From positions 48,998-112,997 of the forward strand of contig QLIY01000522.1 of the NCBI GenBank assembly GCA_003260075.1: 64,000 nt of DNA, read 5' to 3'. Of the stretch, positions 55,401-61,229 are shown one piece after another. How positions within the stretch are numbered: position 1 is the stretch's first letter; every line of letters begins with the position of its first letter. This stretch comes from Phallusia mammillata. Its lineage: Eukaryota; Chordata; Ascidiacea; Phlebobranchia; Ascidiidae. The position numbers and the translations under genes were made by a program. The notes below the pieces were generated by a model that made no database searches, was not told the origin of the DNA, and worked only from the letters and a program-made list of their open reading frames with translations.

Positions 55401-57079
55401 AAGGACCCGGTGGCTCCGTATATGTCCGTACTGGCAGTTCTGGTCTCCAATGGAGTGACTCCTAGCCTAGCCAGCACTAGGGATAGGAGAAGGAGAACTC
55501 TGATTTCAAGCCACCTACCTCGGTAGGAGATCTGAGCGGATCTAGTCCAGACAAAACCTCCGGGACAAGGGAACTGGGGCTCCCACCGCCGTAAAATGCC
55601 CCTTTTGGCTTGTATACAATCATGCACTTGATTGTCGCCGACGTCAGACTCTGATAGGGCACCTCAATTGATTGATTGATGACCTTTCGAACACTAGTTT
55701 CGTATGTTAGCAGGGCATATATATGGCAATTTAATCCTCGGGTCAGTTTGTGCAATTGCTCGGCCGCGCATCAAAAACAGCGATGCTCGGTACCGAGTAC
55801 TCGGGTTCGGCTCAGCTCAACCCATCTCTAGTATTTATCTTATTGCTTAAAAGTAAGTTTAACTTTGCGCTGATCCGCTTAAGATCGAGCGGGCGATGGT
55901 TGCGCTGAGTGAGATGTCGAAGAAAGAGCAAGAGGCGGATGAGAGAGTGGAAGAAGTTGTGAAATCCCGCGCCAACCTCCTCTCCCTCATCAATCATCTG
56001 GAGGACTCACTGGCTGAGAGACTCGTCAAACTCACAGATTATGTTTCAAGTAATAAATTACGTTCATAACTTCGTCATCACTGCCAGTTAATATTAGATA
56101 GATAAAACAGTGCATAATAATATGTTTTTCTGATAGTGTTACGTTGTGCTGTCGCTGTATGAGACTTTTTTTAATGAAACAGATCAAACTGATTTTTTAG
56201 GCGCGGCTGAAACATATTTTTGGGGGGGGGGGATACATAATAATAATATTTTTTTTCTGATAGTGTCAGGTTGTGCTGTCACCGTATAAACTTTTTTTTT
56301 ATTGAAACAGATCAAACTGATTTTTTAGGCGCGGCTGAAACATATTTTTGCCGAATGTTCGGTTAAAGTCCGAACTTTTCCAGCAAACCCGGTTGCGTCA
56401 CTAGTTGAGACTGGATGACGGTGCAACTGTAAACATGCTAATATTAGTTGTACTACACATGGTGTTATTGTTTCAGACTACTTTATAATCAGGGTTGCCA
56501 TACCGTCCTTATTTCTAAGACTCGTCATTGTTTTTGGCTTGAGTTTTGTCCTATTTTTCAACAATTACAAGTCAAATCCCTGCTGCAAGTAAAAGTAAAC
56601 CTATACCCGAGCTGTCATGAAATGCACTAAGTATTTTCTACGAACAAGGAATTGCTGAAACAGATTGCTTTTTGCAAAAAATATGGCATATGATATGTCT
56701 CGGCTCCTCAAAATGCAAAGATTTGTTCAAAAACGTTTGTTTCGTTTCGCATGAAAAATTAATTTTCCGATTGTCCTTTTTTGGGGTCTATGTCCACCAT
56801 GGCAACCCTGTTTATAAGAATTGGGGTTGCAATGACACATTGACTGGTCATCAATTTCAAAGCCAACTAAATAGATGGATTGAAACTACATTAAACCTCA
56901 TTTGCTTTGTTGCAGCTGTTGAAACAGCGTTTGAACGTTGCGTTGCCTCTCCAACATCTTCAACTGACCAAACAGCGCCACCTGTTGACAACCGGCAACT
57001 TGGGGAACTTCAGAGTGACATCGGGTTGATACACAATAGTCTGGAGGCAGTACACAGACTTCTGGCGTCCAACGTTTAA
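32547..57079 (+). CDS. PHF20-like: PHF20-like chromatin reader fused in frame with a pogo/Tigger-type transposase
   Basis: A gene of about 45 exons and roughly 2,150 residues, assembled by me from splice sites with matching phases throughout except at the gap at 49336-49419. Domain order: novel N-terminus, Tudor 1 and Tudor 2, long Ser/Lys-rich linker, psq-type HTH, CENP-B-like HTH, DDE_1 transposase domain, then Tudor 3, 4 and 5, a C2H2 finger, a PHD finger and a helical C-terminus. Tudor-Tudor-C2H2-PHD is the architecture of PHF20/PHF20L1, which read methylated lysine and work with the MOF/NSL acetyltransferase complex. The transposase and the three extra Tudors are additions. ATG at 32547 has in-frame stops upstream in the joined leader. 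Assembly spacers falsely repeat several exons. Confidence 0.8.
34156..34365. repeat. tRNA-like SINE arranged as a foldback
   Basis: Left arm GCATGCCAGGCCCATTGAAG onward, right arm its reverse complement ending CAATGGGCCTGGCATGCTGT; the loop has a polymerase III B-box-like GTGGGTTCGAATCCTACCG. The B-box segment recurs at 4386-4408, 4571-4600 (minus), 47285-47310 (minus) and 55050-55075 (minus). Derived from a tRNA; no intact tRNA gene is seen. Confidence 0.65.
34515..34838 (+). CDS. Tudor/MBT-like domain 1 of the PHF20-like fusion
   Basis: Exons 34515-34649 and 34710-34838 encode FEEGANIEAMDCGKWYRAKI then VLVHFNGWGKRFDTIF, about residues 265-330. This is the PHF20 first Tudor type, with the W-Y-A-K-I core and the HFxGWxxRFD strand. 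Confidence 0.85.
34951..35118 (+). CDS. Tudor domain 2 of the PHF20-like fusion
   Basis: A single exon encodes FNVGDDVLSQWSDGNFYPGT and YVVMFYDGLKKLVRPGMLKP, about residues 339-390. It has the W-S-D-G-x-F-Y-P aromatic cage segment of the PHF20 second Tudor, the methyl-lysine reader. The domain is not split by an intron, unlike Tudors 3-5 downstream. Confidence 0.88.
35307..38128 (+). CDS. Low-complexity linker exons of the PHF20-like fusion
   Basis: Eight short exons (35307-35469, 35855-36134, 36664-36791, 36998-37060, 37154-37195, 37392-37437, 37590-37688, 38007-38128) with matching phases. They encode a disordered Ser/Thr/Lys-rich region with a run of seven Ala, a basic cluster PIKRTRKRKF (AT-hook or nuclear-localisation-like) and many SP/TP sites. 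Donors and acceptors are good; the small sizes make each exon less certain alone. A hAT-type MITE sits in the intron at 36177-36533. Confidence 0.65.
36177..36533. mobile_element. hAT-type MITE, family TAGGGATGGG
   Basis: 357 bp from TAGGGATGGGTCGAACC to GGACAATCCCTA, with perfect 8-bp duplication ATAGTTAT (36169-36176, 36534-36541). Internal CGGTACCGAGCATCGCTG. Fragments of the same family lie near 45050-45330 and 55110-55830. Confidence 0.85.
38155..38380 (+). repeat. Degenerate short tandem repeat (GTTAATTGCATAT-like)
   Basis: At least seven imperfect copies of TTAATTGCATA between 38165 and 38360, in the intron before the psq-type HTH exon. Confidence 0.6.
38593..42592 (+). CDS. Pogo/Tigger-type transposase module inside the PHF20-like gene
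   Basis: Exons 38593-38672, 39060-39333, 39978-40222 (ending properly in the repeated piece at 40267), 40495-40720, 41592-41676, 42213-42320, 42508-42592. First a psq-type HTH (SESEKLDVAVGRVLKSGLNL, AAEQMEVNVAQLRERIL), next a CENP-B-like second HTH (SAHEEDDIINWIHDV), then a DDE_1 domain. Its blocks are AIYYCDELLWD, LSCFGANGDVLPTFHVFP, SDLFCHWLKNNFL, PLALLVDWRLDE, LQLAEENQIVLF and HFLQHPDQKLFGRLRQQW. The three catalytic Asp of pogo enzymes align with CDE, LVDW and HPDQ. The usual N-H after the second Asp (LDNH-type) is replaced by WRLDE, so activity is doubtful. Six introns split it, unlike a fresh transposon. Confidence 0.8.
39952..39976. other. 25-base C-run, probable sized assembly gap before the DDE exon
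   Basis: The left side is an intronic sequence already seen at 39496-39570; the right side starts inside or at the edge of the DDE exon, so the natural acceptor is hidden in the gap. Confidence 0.8.
40223..40233. other. Contig spacer inside the DDE exon
   Basis: GGAGACGTCTTGCCGACTTT at 40190 is repeated as GGAGATGTCTTGCCGACTTT at 40234. Using the second copy restores the frame and provides the GTAGCG donor at 40268. Confidence 0.8.
40976..41284. mobile_element. hAT-type MITE nested in an older repeat
   Basis: 309 bp element, CAGGGGTCGGCAAACTTT to GGACCCCTG, with perfect 8-bp duplication ATGTATTC on both sides (40968-40975, 41285-41292). It splits a hammerhead-like repeat whose two halves continue at 40930-40975 and 41285-41370, so the repeat is older. 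It lies in an intron of the transposase module. Confidence 0.9.
41725..41850 (+). repeat. Hammerhead-like repeat, family A, decayed core
   Basis: CTGATGAAGGCAACCTGTAT at 41738 with GCAAC in place of GAAAC, followed by ATTTGCCAGAAGAGCTC and GCCTGGCAGCAATAGCTTAT, the family ending. Confidence 0.6.
41867..42138. mobile_element. hAT-type MITE, TTCTCAAACTG family
   Basis: 272 bp, CAGTGGTTTTTAAACTTT to ACAGTTTGAGAGTTAGTG, flanked by GTTTAGAT / GTTTAAAT (7 of 8). In an intron of the transposase module. Confidence 0.65.
42640..43030 (+). repeat. Degenerate ~85-95 bp tandem repeat
   Basis: About four diverged units containing GAGTACACTGAGGACCACT, GTGAGCAACATTAGAT and CACACA..AGTTTATGC. A shorter array of the same unit lies at 6960-7160 in the LTBP gene, so the minisatellite is dispersed. 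Confidence 0.7.
43103..43852 (+). CDS. Charged linker exons between transposase and Tudor 3
   Basis: Exons 43103-43219 (KRNKRKRSKPVAYVDAEAQ, then KVVEKEVVPATKG) and 43730-43852 (DDVGQMDAVPAVNEEKSDG, NISPAPVPTEIPAKKG). Both are phase 1-1 and end in TKG/KKG. A hAT MITE with perfect 8-bp target duplication lies in the intron at 43409-43574. Confidence 0.65.
43409..43574. mobile_element. hAT-type MITE, family CAGTGGTGGGATTC
   Basis: 166 bp relative of the element at 8127, in an intron of the PHF20-like fusion, with a perfect 8-bp target-site duplication GGCACAGG at 43401-43408 and 43575-43582. Confidence 0.9.
43590..43665. mobile_element. 3' fragment of hAT-type MITE, family CAGTGGTTCTCAACC
   Basis: The segment ending GAGGGCCACGGTGC...TTGAGAACCACTG matches the 3' end of the complete element at 52232-52568. 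The left part is missing. Confidence 0.65.
44242..45015 (+). CDS. Tudor domain 3 of the PHF20-like fusion
   Basis: Exon 44242-44385 gives YKKGETVLAKWSDCRLYLAT; exon 44788-45015 gives DRYKIRYFDGLVKTVKDDFL followed by a Lys/Pro-rich tail. It is a PHF20 Tudor-2 type domain, split by a phase-1 intron in the beta3 region. I chose the acceptor before ETNKDSG (44242) because the upstream AG choice at 44172 brings a stop in phase. Confidence 0.8.
45517..46478 (+). CDS. Tudor domain 4 of the PHF20-like fusion
   Basis: Exon 45517-45699 gives a Ser/Thr lead then YKKGETVLCRWTDRRMYPAT; exon 46141-46478 gives DHYLVKYYDERKKIVKYTWL and a long Glu/Lys/Ala stretch (KLEAKTAQAEQREKAERSEK) likely to form a helix. 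The intron splits it at the same phase-1 position as Tudors 3 and 5, so the three arose by local duplication. Confidence 0.82.
46541..47521 (+). CDS. Tudor domain 5 of the PHF20-like fusion
   Basis: Exon 46541-46688 gives YGFKIGDTVLSRWTDCRSYP; exon 47392-47521 gives GKYEVQYYDGMKRKVKASFL and a basic tail RPRKKTTSTD. Intron phase and position match Tudors 3 and 4. Two 10-base contig spacers (47011, 47192) lie in the intron. Confidence 0.82.
47218..47345 (-). repeat. tRNA-like SINE copy
   Basis: Shares TAGTACGCCAGGCCTATTTA and GCCTGCGGTGGGATTCGAAC with the other members of this family (54957-55095, 5725-5810, 15409-15455). Confidence 0.55.
47710..48856 (+). CDS. C2H2 zinc-finger region of the PHF20-like fusion
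   Basis: Exons 47710-47731 (seven residues), 48266-48388 and 48712-48856. The finger is CRVPGCNKVFRKESVLQQHH with the second His in RHYH, a CxxxxC-x12-HxxxxH layout as in PHF20. It is preceded by PKSPFHKEFVVESELNKFR. A basic stretch (PTKRKASKDEP) follows. Confidence 0.85.
48973..49115. mobile_element. Pogo/Tigger-type MITE with TA duplication
   Basis: 143 bp from CAGTAGACCTCGGTTAATCC to GAATCCGGTTTACTG, flanked by TA on both sides. Termini with CAGTA and a TTAATCCGG motif are those of pogo/Tigger elements. It lies in an intron of the gene that itself contains a pogo-type transposase. Confidence 0.8.
49336..49419. other. 84-base C-run, probable sized assembly gap in the PHF20-like gene
   Basis: Uninterrupted C; the flanks are not repeats of each other. 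It sits between two exons whose phases do not fit, so sequence is missing. Reading it as coding polyproline or polyglycine is not supported. Confidence 0.8.
49422..50164 (+). CDS. Linker exons after the C2H2 finger, partly lost in a gap
   Basis: Exons 49422-49531 (RGGKPPIDRMKMTSLQVDSS), 49790-49832 and 50098-50164 (KLKRKRSDNIPSSVTQSSAE). Exon 49422 follows the 84-base C-run; its entering phase does not match the preceding exon end at 48856, so at least part of an exon is probably missing in that gap. Exon 50098-50164 is repeated at 50398-50464 behind a spacer and should be counted once. Confidence 0.5.
50660..50955. repeat. Inverted pair of hammerhead-like terminal repeats (family A), both cores kept
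   Basis: Cores at 50724-50756 (minus) and 50875-50907 (plus) each read CTGATGAAG, a CG-rich hairpin with GTAT loop, and GAAACGTCGG. Both arms end in AGAGCTC. The head-to-head arrangement matches that at 11230. Confidence 0.65.
51325..51619. mobile_element. hAT-type MITE, TTCTCAAACTG family
   Basis: 295 bp, TAATGGTTCTCAAACTG to CAGTTTGAGAATAACTG, flanked by CAATAATC / CAATAATG. It ends only about 15 bases before the acceptor of the PHD exon, so its 3' end supplies part of the upstream splice region. Confidence 0.7.
51875..52173 (+). CDS. PHD finger exon of the PHF20-like fusion
   Basis: Encodes an acidic lead (SGGWSHSEDNEVSEETDTD) and a PHD finger: IIQCVCGDEEEEGFMIQCES, CLTWQHAVCEGISP, GYVCSTCKNPPG. 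The Cys4-His-Cys3 pattern is complete, with the W before the metal-binding His. The exon's first third also appears at 51636-51694 before a G-run spacer; the 51875 copy is complete. Confidence 0.9.
52232..52568. mobile_element. hAT-type MITE, family CAGTGGTTCTCAACC
   Basis: 337 bp, terminal inverted repeats CAGTGGTTCTCAAC / GTTGAGAACCACTG, perfect 8-bp target duplication GGTTAACC (52224-52231 and 52569-52576). It lies in the intron after the PHD exon. Confidence 0.9.
52840..52925 (+). repeat. Hammerhead-like repeat, family A
   Basis: Core 52847-52879: CTGATGAAGGCGAC, loop CTGTATAT, GTCGTCGAAAC. Here the hairpin is GGCGAC/GTCGTC, six continuous pairs, where other copies have GGCG-A-CCT/AGG-A-CGTC; pairing is kept by different bases. 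Confidence 0.65.
53038..57079 (+). CDS. C-terminal exons of the PHF20-like fusion
   Basis: Exons 53038-53164 (QQYLYNNDFLTKGKLPSLVN), 53678-53891, 53950-54168, 54626-54750, 55884-56049 and 56916-57079 (TAA). Phases agree throughout. The region is acidic and Ser-rich with two likely coiled helices (KKEQEADERVEEVVKSRANL; LGELQSDIGLIHNSLEAVHR) at the end, which could mediate oligomerisation. Acceptor 53959 is a possible alternative to 53950 in the third exon. Confidence 0.7.
55110..55832. mobile_element. Copy of the TAGGGATGGG family interrupted by a SINE/LINE tail
   Basis: Inverted copy of the 36177 family: ends in CGGTACCGAGTACTCGGG and AACCCATCTCTAGTA. At about 55331-55680 it is broken by a foreign 350-bp segment ending in an (ATTG)n tail, with short duplicated TGACCTT flanks, so the segment is a later retro-insertion. 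Confidence 0.65.
55331..55680 (+). mobile_element. Retroposed SINE or LINE 3' end with (ATTG)n tail
   Basis: GC-richer than its surroundings, contains GGTATGACGTTAAACTGC and ends CAATTGATTGATTGATGA. TGACCTT flanks both ends (about 55321 and 55679). The short tetranucleotide tail is typical of L2/CR1-type LINE ends or SINEs using them. No open frame is convincing. Confidence 0.55.
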
Positions 57080-57918
57080 GCAATGGTACCAAATTTTCAC
57101 CGAAAGCCGGGTTTTAATCTGTCAAATGTTTAGTCGCTTGTGCTGGCCGATTTATTTTATTTTCGCTGATTTTCTTTTGGTTATTTTCGTCAACGCGCCC
57201 TTGGTATCAAGCGATGAACGTAAAGGTCCCGATAAAACATTTACCCAATACATTTAAACTGTGCATTAACGCATACAAGGTTTTCTATACGGAAGTCGAC
57301 TATCTTTTGGACATTGTCGCCATAAAATGATGGAATAGCATTAACACGATGATCATCGGTTCAACAAACACATAATCTTTCTCGACCACTGAAGGCTTTT
57401 AAGCCATTTTATGATCCATATTTCGCTTCAAGTTCGAACATTTTCGTCTCTTGCTGTATTTTGCAACTTCCAATCTTCAGTTTTCTCTGCATTCTGTCCT
57501 ACCTTCACTGCCCCGATTGTGAATTAGACTTAAATAAAACTCACTTCGATGTTTTCAAACGCTTAGGATGAACAAAAGTTGACGCGGTGTTTTCAAGTCC
57601 AAGTCGGGAGCTATAAAAGCCAACAAACAGAAATATACAAATCAAAAATGAAGGCAAAAAGCTCGTGGGGGATAACAAGCTGGTTGATTTGTCTGCTAAC
57701 GAAATATCACCCCCACACCCAAACTTATTATTTACGATGCATCTTTTCGTAGCAATCTGTGGAACGATGGTTCAGTTATCGCAGTAGTTTCCAGCCGGGG
57801 ATAAATTTACTTTAATTTTTACATGTGGTTTGTAAATAGACACAAGCTCTAGGAATATTGTATTACCTGTGAAGTTGATGAAAGACCCAATTTTAGATTA
57901 TATCTGTATAGTTTAGCA
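57080..57918. other. 3' flank of the PHF20-like fusion
   Basis: AT-rich, no gene seen. AATAAA at 57533 (TTAAATAAAACTCAC) is a plausible polyadenylation signal 450 bases after the stop. Part of 57698-57870 is repeated after the G-run at 58606. Confidence 0.4.
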
Positions 57919-58230
57919 CAGGTTTGGGGCAAACTTTGTCACTGTTGGGCCAAATACAATTGCGATGATTAGATTGCGGGCCGCACCTTTATACAACACA
58001 AGGTGTTTTACTTCGTTGCATCAAAAAATGCTTTACTACAAATAAAATTCGCATTTGATTCTAGCAGCATGTTGTCAGGTCGCAGCAAAATACCACAGGG
58101 CGCACTATAGCAGATTATAATCTGCTCAAAAAAATATATTAATTGGACTCATTTGCTAGAACATTTGAAATCCAAGTATCTCTGCGGGCCGTACAACTTT
58201 AATCAATGGGCCGCAGGTTGCCAACCTCTG
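57919..58230. mobile_element. hAT-type MITE, GGGCCGC-rich family
   Basis: 312 bp from CAGGTTTGGGGCAAACTT to GGTTGCCAACCTCTG, flanked by GTTTAGCA / GTTCAGCA (7 of 8 match). Internal GCGGGCCGCACC and GGGCCGCAGG. Related in sequence to the partial element at the window end. Confidence 0.75.
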
Positions 58231-59279
58231 GTTCAGCATCTACTGTGTGGTCTATTGGGGAAGAATAAAAATGTTTTAAATTGGTAAGTGTGGAATTGGT
58301 CGAAGAAGGTTGGGAACCACTAAGCTAAGGTTTTATCGTCTCTTTTCCATTCCAGCTAAAAATAACAGCATGAACGCATGACTTATGAGTTATGATGACA
58401 AATAAACAAACCAGCAGGAAATATAAGTAAAAGTATAACGTGCGAAGAAAGCGCTACAAAATGTATACGCCGAACTGGCAGCGGGGGGGGGGGTCAGCAT
58501 CTACTGTGTGGTCTATTGGGGAAGAATAAAAATGTTTTAAATTGGTAAGTGTGGAATTGGTCGAAGAAGGTTGGGAACCACTAAGCTAAGGTTTTATCGT
58601 CTCTTGGGGGGGGGGGCGAAATATCACCCCCACGCACAAACATATCAGATGCATCTTTTCGTAGCAATCTGTGGAACGATGGTTCAGTTATAGCAGTAGT
58701 TTCCAGCCGGGGAGAAATTTACTTTAATTTTTACATGTGGTTTGTAAATAGACACAAGCTCCAGGAATATGACTTGTGAAGTTGAAAAAATACCCAATTT
58801 TAGATTATATAAGAGAGGCGGCGCCGAGCACAAGGCCCAGCACCGGGGGGGGGGGCCGCGTCATCGACTGGCGCATGCTTTGAAGTATCCTCAGTCCCTA
58901 AGGCCTTTGATTGGTCAATAACGCAACCAATCATGTAGGACCGGACAGGTCCCGATCGTATAAAAAATACATTTCGCAAAGTTGGACTCCTACAAACTTT
59001 ACTCCGTTTAACTTGATTCAACGAAGGAATCCTGATCAGTGCTGAACCCACAAACACAGAGCATCGCGCTAGCAGGCGGTCACCGACGTTCAGCGCTCAA
59101 TCGAAGACCAGACATCGAGGATTTCGCGTTGGGCTTCCTTGTGCATCCGCGCTAAGTCGTCTTGACCGATGACGCCGCAAACGATGTCTAGTTGTAGTGA
59201 AGGCATTGCGTTGGGCGTATCGACCATGAAATTATAGATGAAAACCACATACAAAAATTAAACTTAATGTTTAATGACA

Positions 59280-60366
59280 AACAGATAACTATAGTAAATC
59301 TCTACCTCCAATCTGGAACTAAAACAAATGTAAATAAACGAATAGAATCAATTCAAAAAACAAAGCACATCCTTAGTAAAAAACCCAAATAGTTACCAAA
59401 TTATCACTGGTGATTTCAATTTCCTTGATGAAAAATTTGACTATTAACCCAAATCCCCGCATCAGCACTGATACCAACAAATGGATGAAAAATATCAAAA
59501 GAATTCAGATTAACTGACTGTTACCGATTTCTTCACCCCAATAAAAAAATCTTTACCCGCATTACAAATACGACTTCCACCAGAATTGATCGAATTTATT
59601 GTAACACGGACCTTCTAAGTAAACTAATAAAATTTAAACACAACCAAATTATATTTTCTGACCATTGTTATGAGCCATCTGCTACCTTTAAATTAAACTT
59701 AAGTAAGCAGTGGGAAAAAATACCTGGAAATTGAATCTAAACCATTTGAATGACCAAAATTATTTAGATATAATTGACAATCTTATTACAAATTTCGAAA
59801 ATGAAAAGGACCTCATCGACAACCCTATTATTTGGTGGGAAATCTTAAAATGTAAAATTAAAAAAGCAACTATCGCTTTCTCTATTCAAAAGAAGAGTAG
59901 TGATAAAAAAACTACCAAGCAAAATCAGAATGAACTGAAGAAACTGAGAGCGCAAATGAGTCCCAATGACTTAGACGCTAATATCAGGTTCATTGATTTC
60001 AAGAAGAAAATAAATAAAAAACAAGAAAAGGAAATGCAAGGTGCCTAAATCAGAGCCCGTATAAAACAAACAAGTGATGAAGAAAAACCTGATAAAATAT
60101 TTTTTAAAGTAATTGAAGAGATTTATAGTTTTACTCCAACTCATAGCAAACCAAAAGTATAATCTCATCCCAAGCACAAACTCATTTTCTTTCTAATGTA
60201 AAAATGGACACTAACGAACTCCCAACCCAAAACCCTTTTTTGATCATTAATGAAATAAAAAAATCAATAAACTCAATGCATTTAAATTACTCCCCTGGGG
60301 AAGACGGTTTACCTATTGAATTTTATGATAAATTTTGGCCCCAACTTAAACACAGATTTTAGGAAA
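59280..60366 (+). mobile_element. Degenerate LINE (L1/Tx1-like) fragment: endonuclease and start of reverse transcriptase
   Basis: Frames shift several times. Readable pieces in order are ITIVNLYLQSGTKTNVNKRI and IITGDFNFLD (endonuclease), IDRIYCNTDLLSKLIKF and NQIIFSDHC (endonuclease end, SDH motif), an open stretch 59710-60046 with NPIIWWEILKCKIKKATIAF, EEKPDKIFFKVIEE, and NYSPGEDGLPIEFYDKFWP (first reverse-transcriptase block). Order and motifs are those of L1-clade LINEs. The catalytic YxDD block is absent because the copy is cut by the palindromic element. Confidence 0.75.
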
Positions 60367-60377
60367 TGACTCATAAC

Positions 60378-60932
60378 ATAAGTTTAATGGTGAAAATAAC
60401 GGCCCAAAAAGACGTAAAAAGCGACATGGTTTATTGTTCAAACGTTTCGGCAAACGCTCATGCCATCATCAGTGATATGAAGGCCACATCAGTTACACCC
60501 GTTTATATACACTTTAGTCGCATAAGGGAATAATAAAAAGGTGCGCGACTAAAGTGTATATAAACGGGTGTAACTGATGTGGCCTTCATATCACTGATGA
60601 TGGCATGAGCATTTGCCGAAACGTTTGAACAATAAAGCATGTCGCTTTTTACGTCTATTTGGGCCGTTATTNTTTATTGTTCAAACGTTTCGGCAAACGC
60701 TCATGCCATCATCAGTGATATGAAGGCCACATCAGTTACACCCGTTTATATACACTTTAGTCGCATAAGGGAATAATAAAAAGGTGCGCGACTAAAGTGT
60801 ATATAAACGGGTGTAACTGATGTGGCCTTCATATCACTGATGATGGCATGAGCATTTGCCGAAACGTTTGAACAATAAAGCATGTCGCTTTTTACGTCTA
60901 TTTGGGCCGTTATTTTCACCATTAAACTTATG
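60378..60932. repeat. Large palindromic foldback element, doubled at an N
   Basis: One unit is two inverted arms of about 130 bp (from ATAACGGCCCAAAAAGACG inward, reverse complement outward) around a short AT-rich centre. A second unit follows directly after the N at 60672, probably a contig overlap, so one unit is the likely real structure. Each arm contains CTGATGATGGCATGAGC...GCCGAAAC, a hammerhead-like core. It truncates the LINE fragment to its left. Confidence 0.75.
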
Positions 60933-61022
60933 AACAGATCCGTATATAGTGTTCCAANGGTTGCGACTTGTGCTTTATAAGTCGCCTTAATCCTATGACG
61001 CCGGCAAACGAACAGTCCATTG

Positions 61023-61168
61023 CCCGCACAAGGCCCAGCACCGACCCTCTCGAGCAAGCCGAGAGGCCGGTGTTGCAAACAGAAGCCAACTCGACTCGTC
61101 CCCGTTGCTGCAGGAACAGAATGCTGTCGTGAAGCCGATTCCCGAGCTCTGACATACACATTTTTACT
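61023..61168 (-). other. GC-rich coding-like remnant, unrecognised
   Basis: A locally GC-rich island with an open minus-strand frame (MSELGNRLHDSILFLQQRGR then VELASVCNTGLSACSRGSVL). The start of it, CACAAGGCCCAGCACCG, recurs at 58829-58845, and another GC-rich minus frame (MPSLQLDIVCGVIGQDDLAR) lies at 59090-59206. They flank the LINE fragment and may be remains of one mobile element. Function unknown. Confidence 0.3.
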
Positions 61169-61229
61169 ATTATGAAAACATGAAATTGAAGTAATATCCA
61201 ACTTTCTAATATTTTGAAAACGTTTCATT

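Noticed and set aside
60746..61228. Minus-strand open frame of 160 codons
   Set aside because: Most of it is the palindromic repeat read through; only 61023-61168 looks coding-like and is listed with low confidence.
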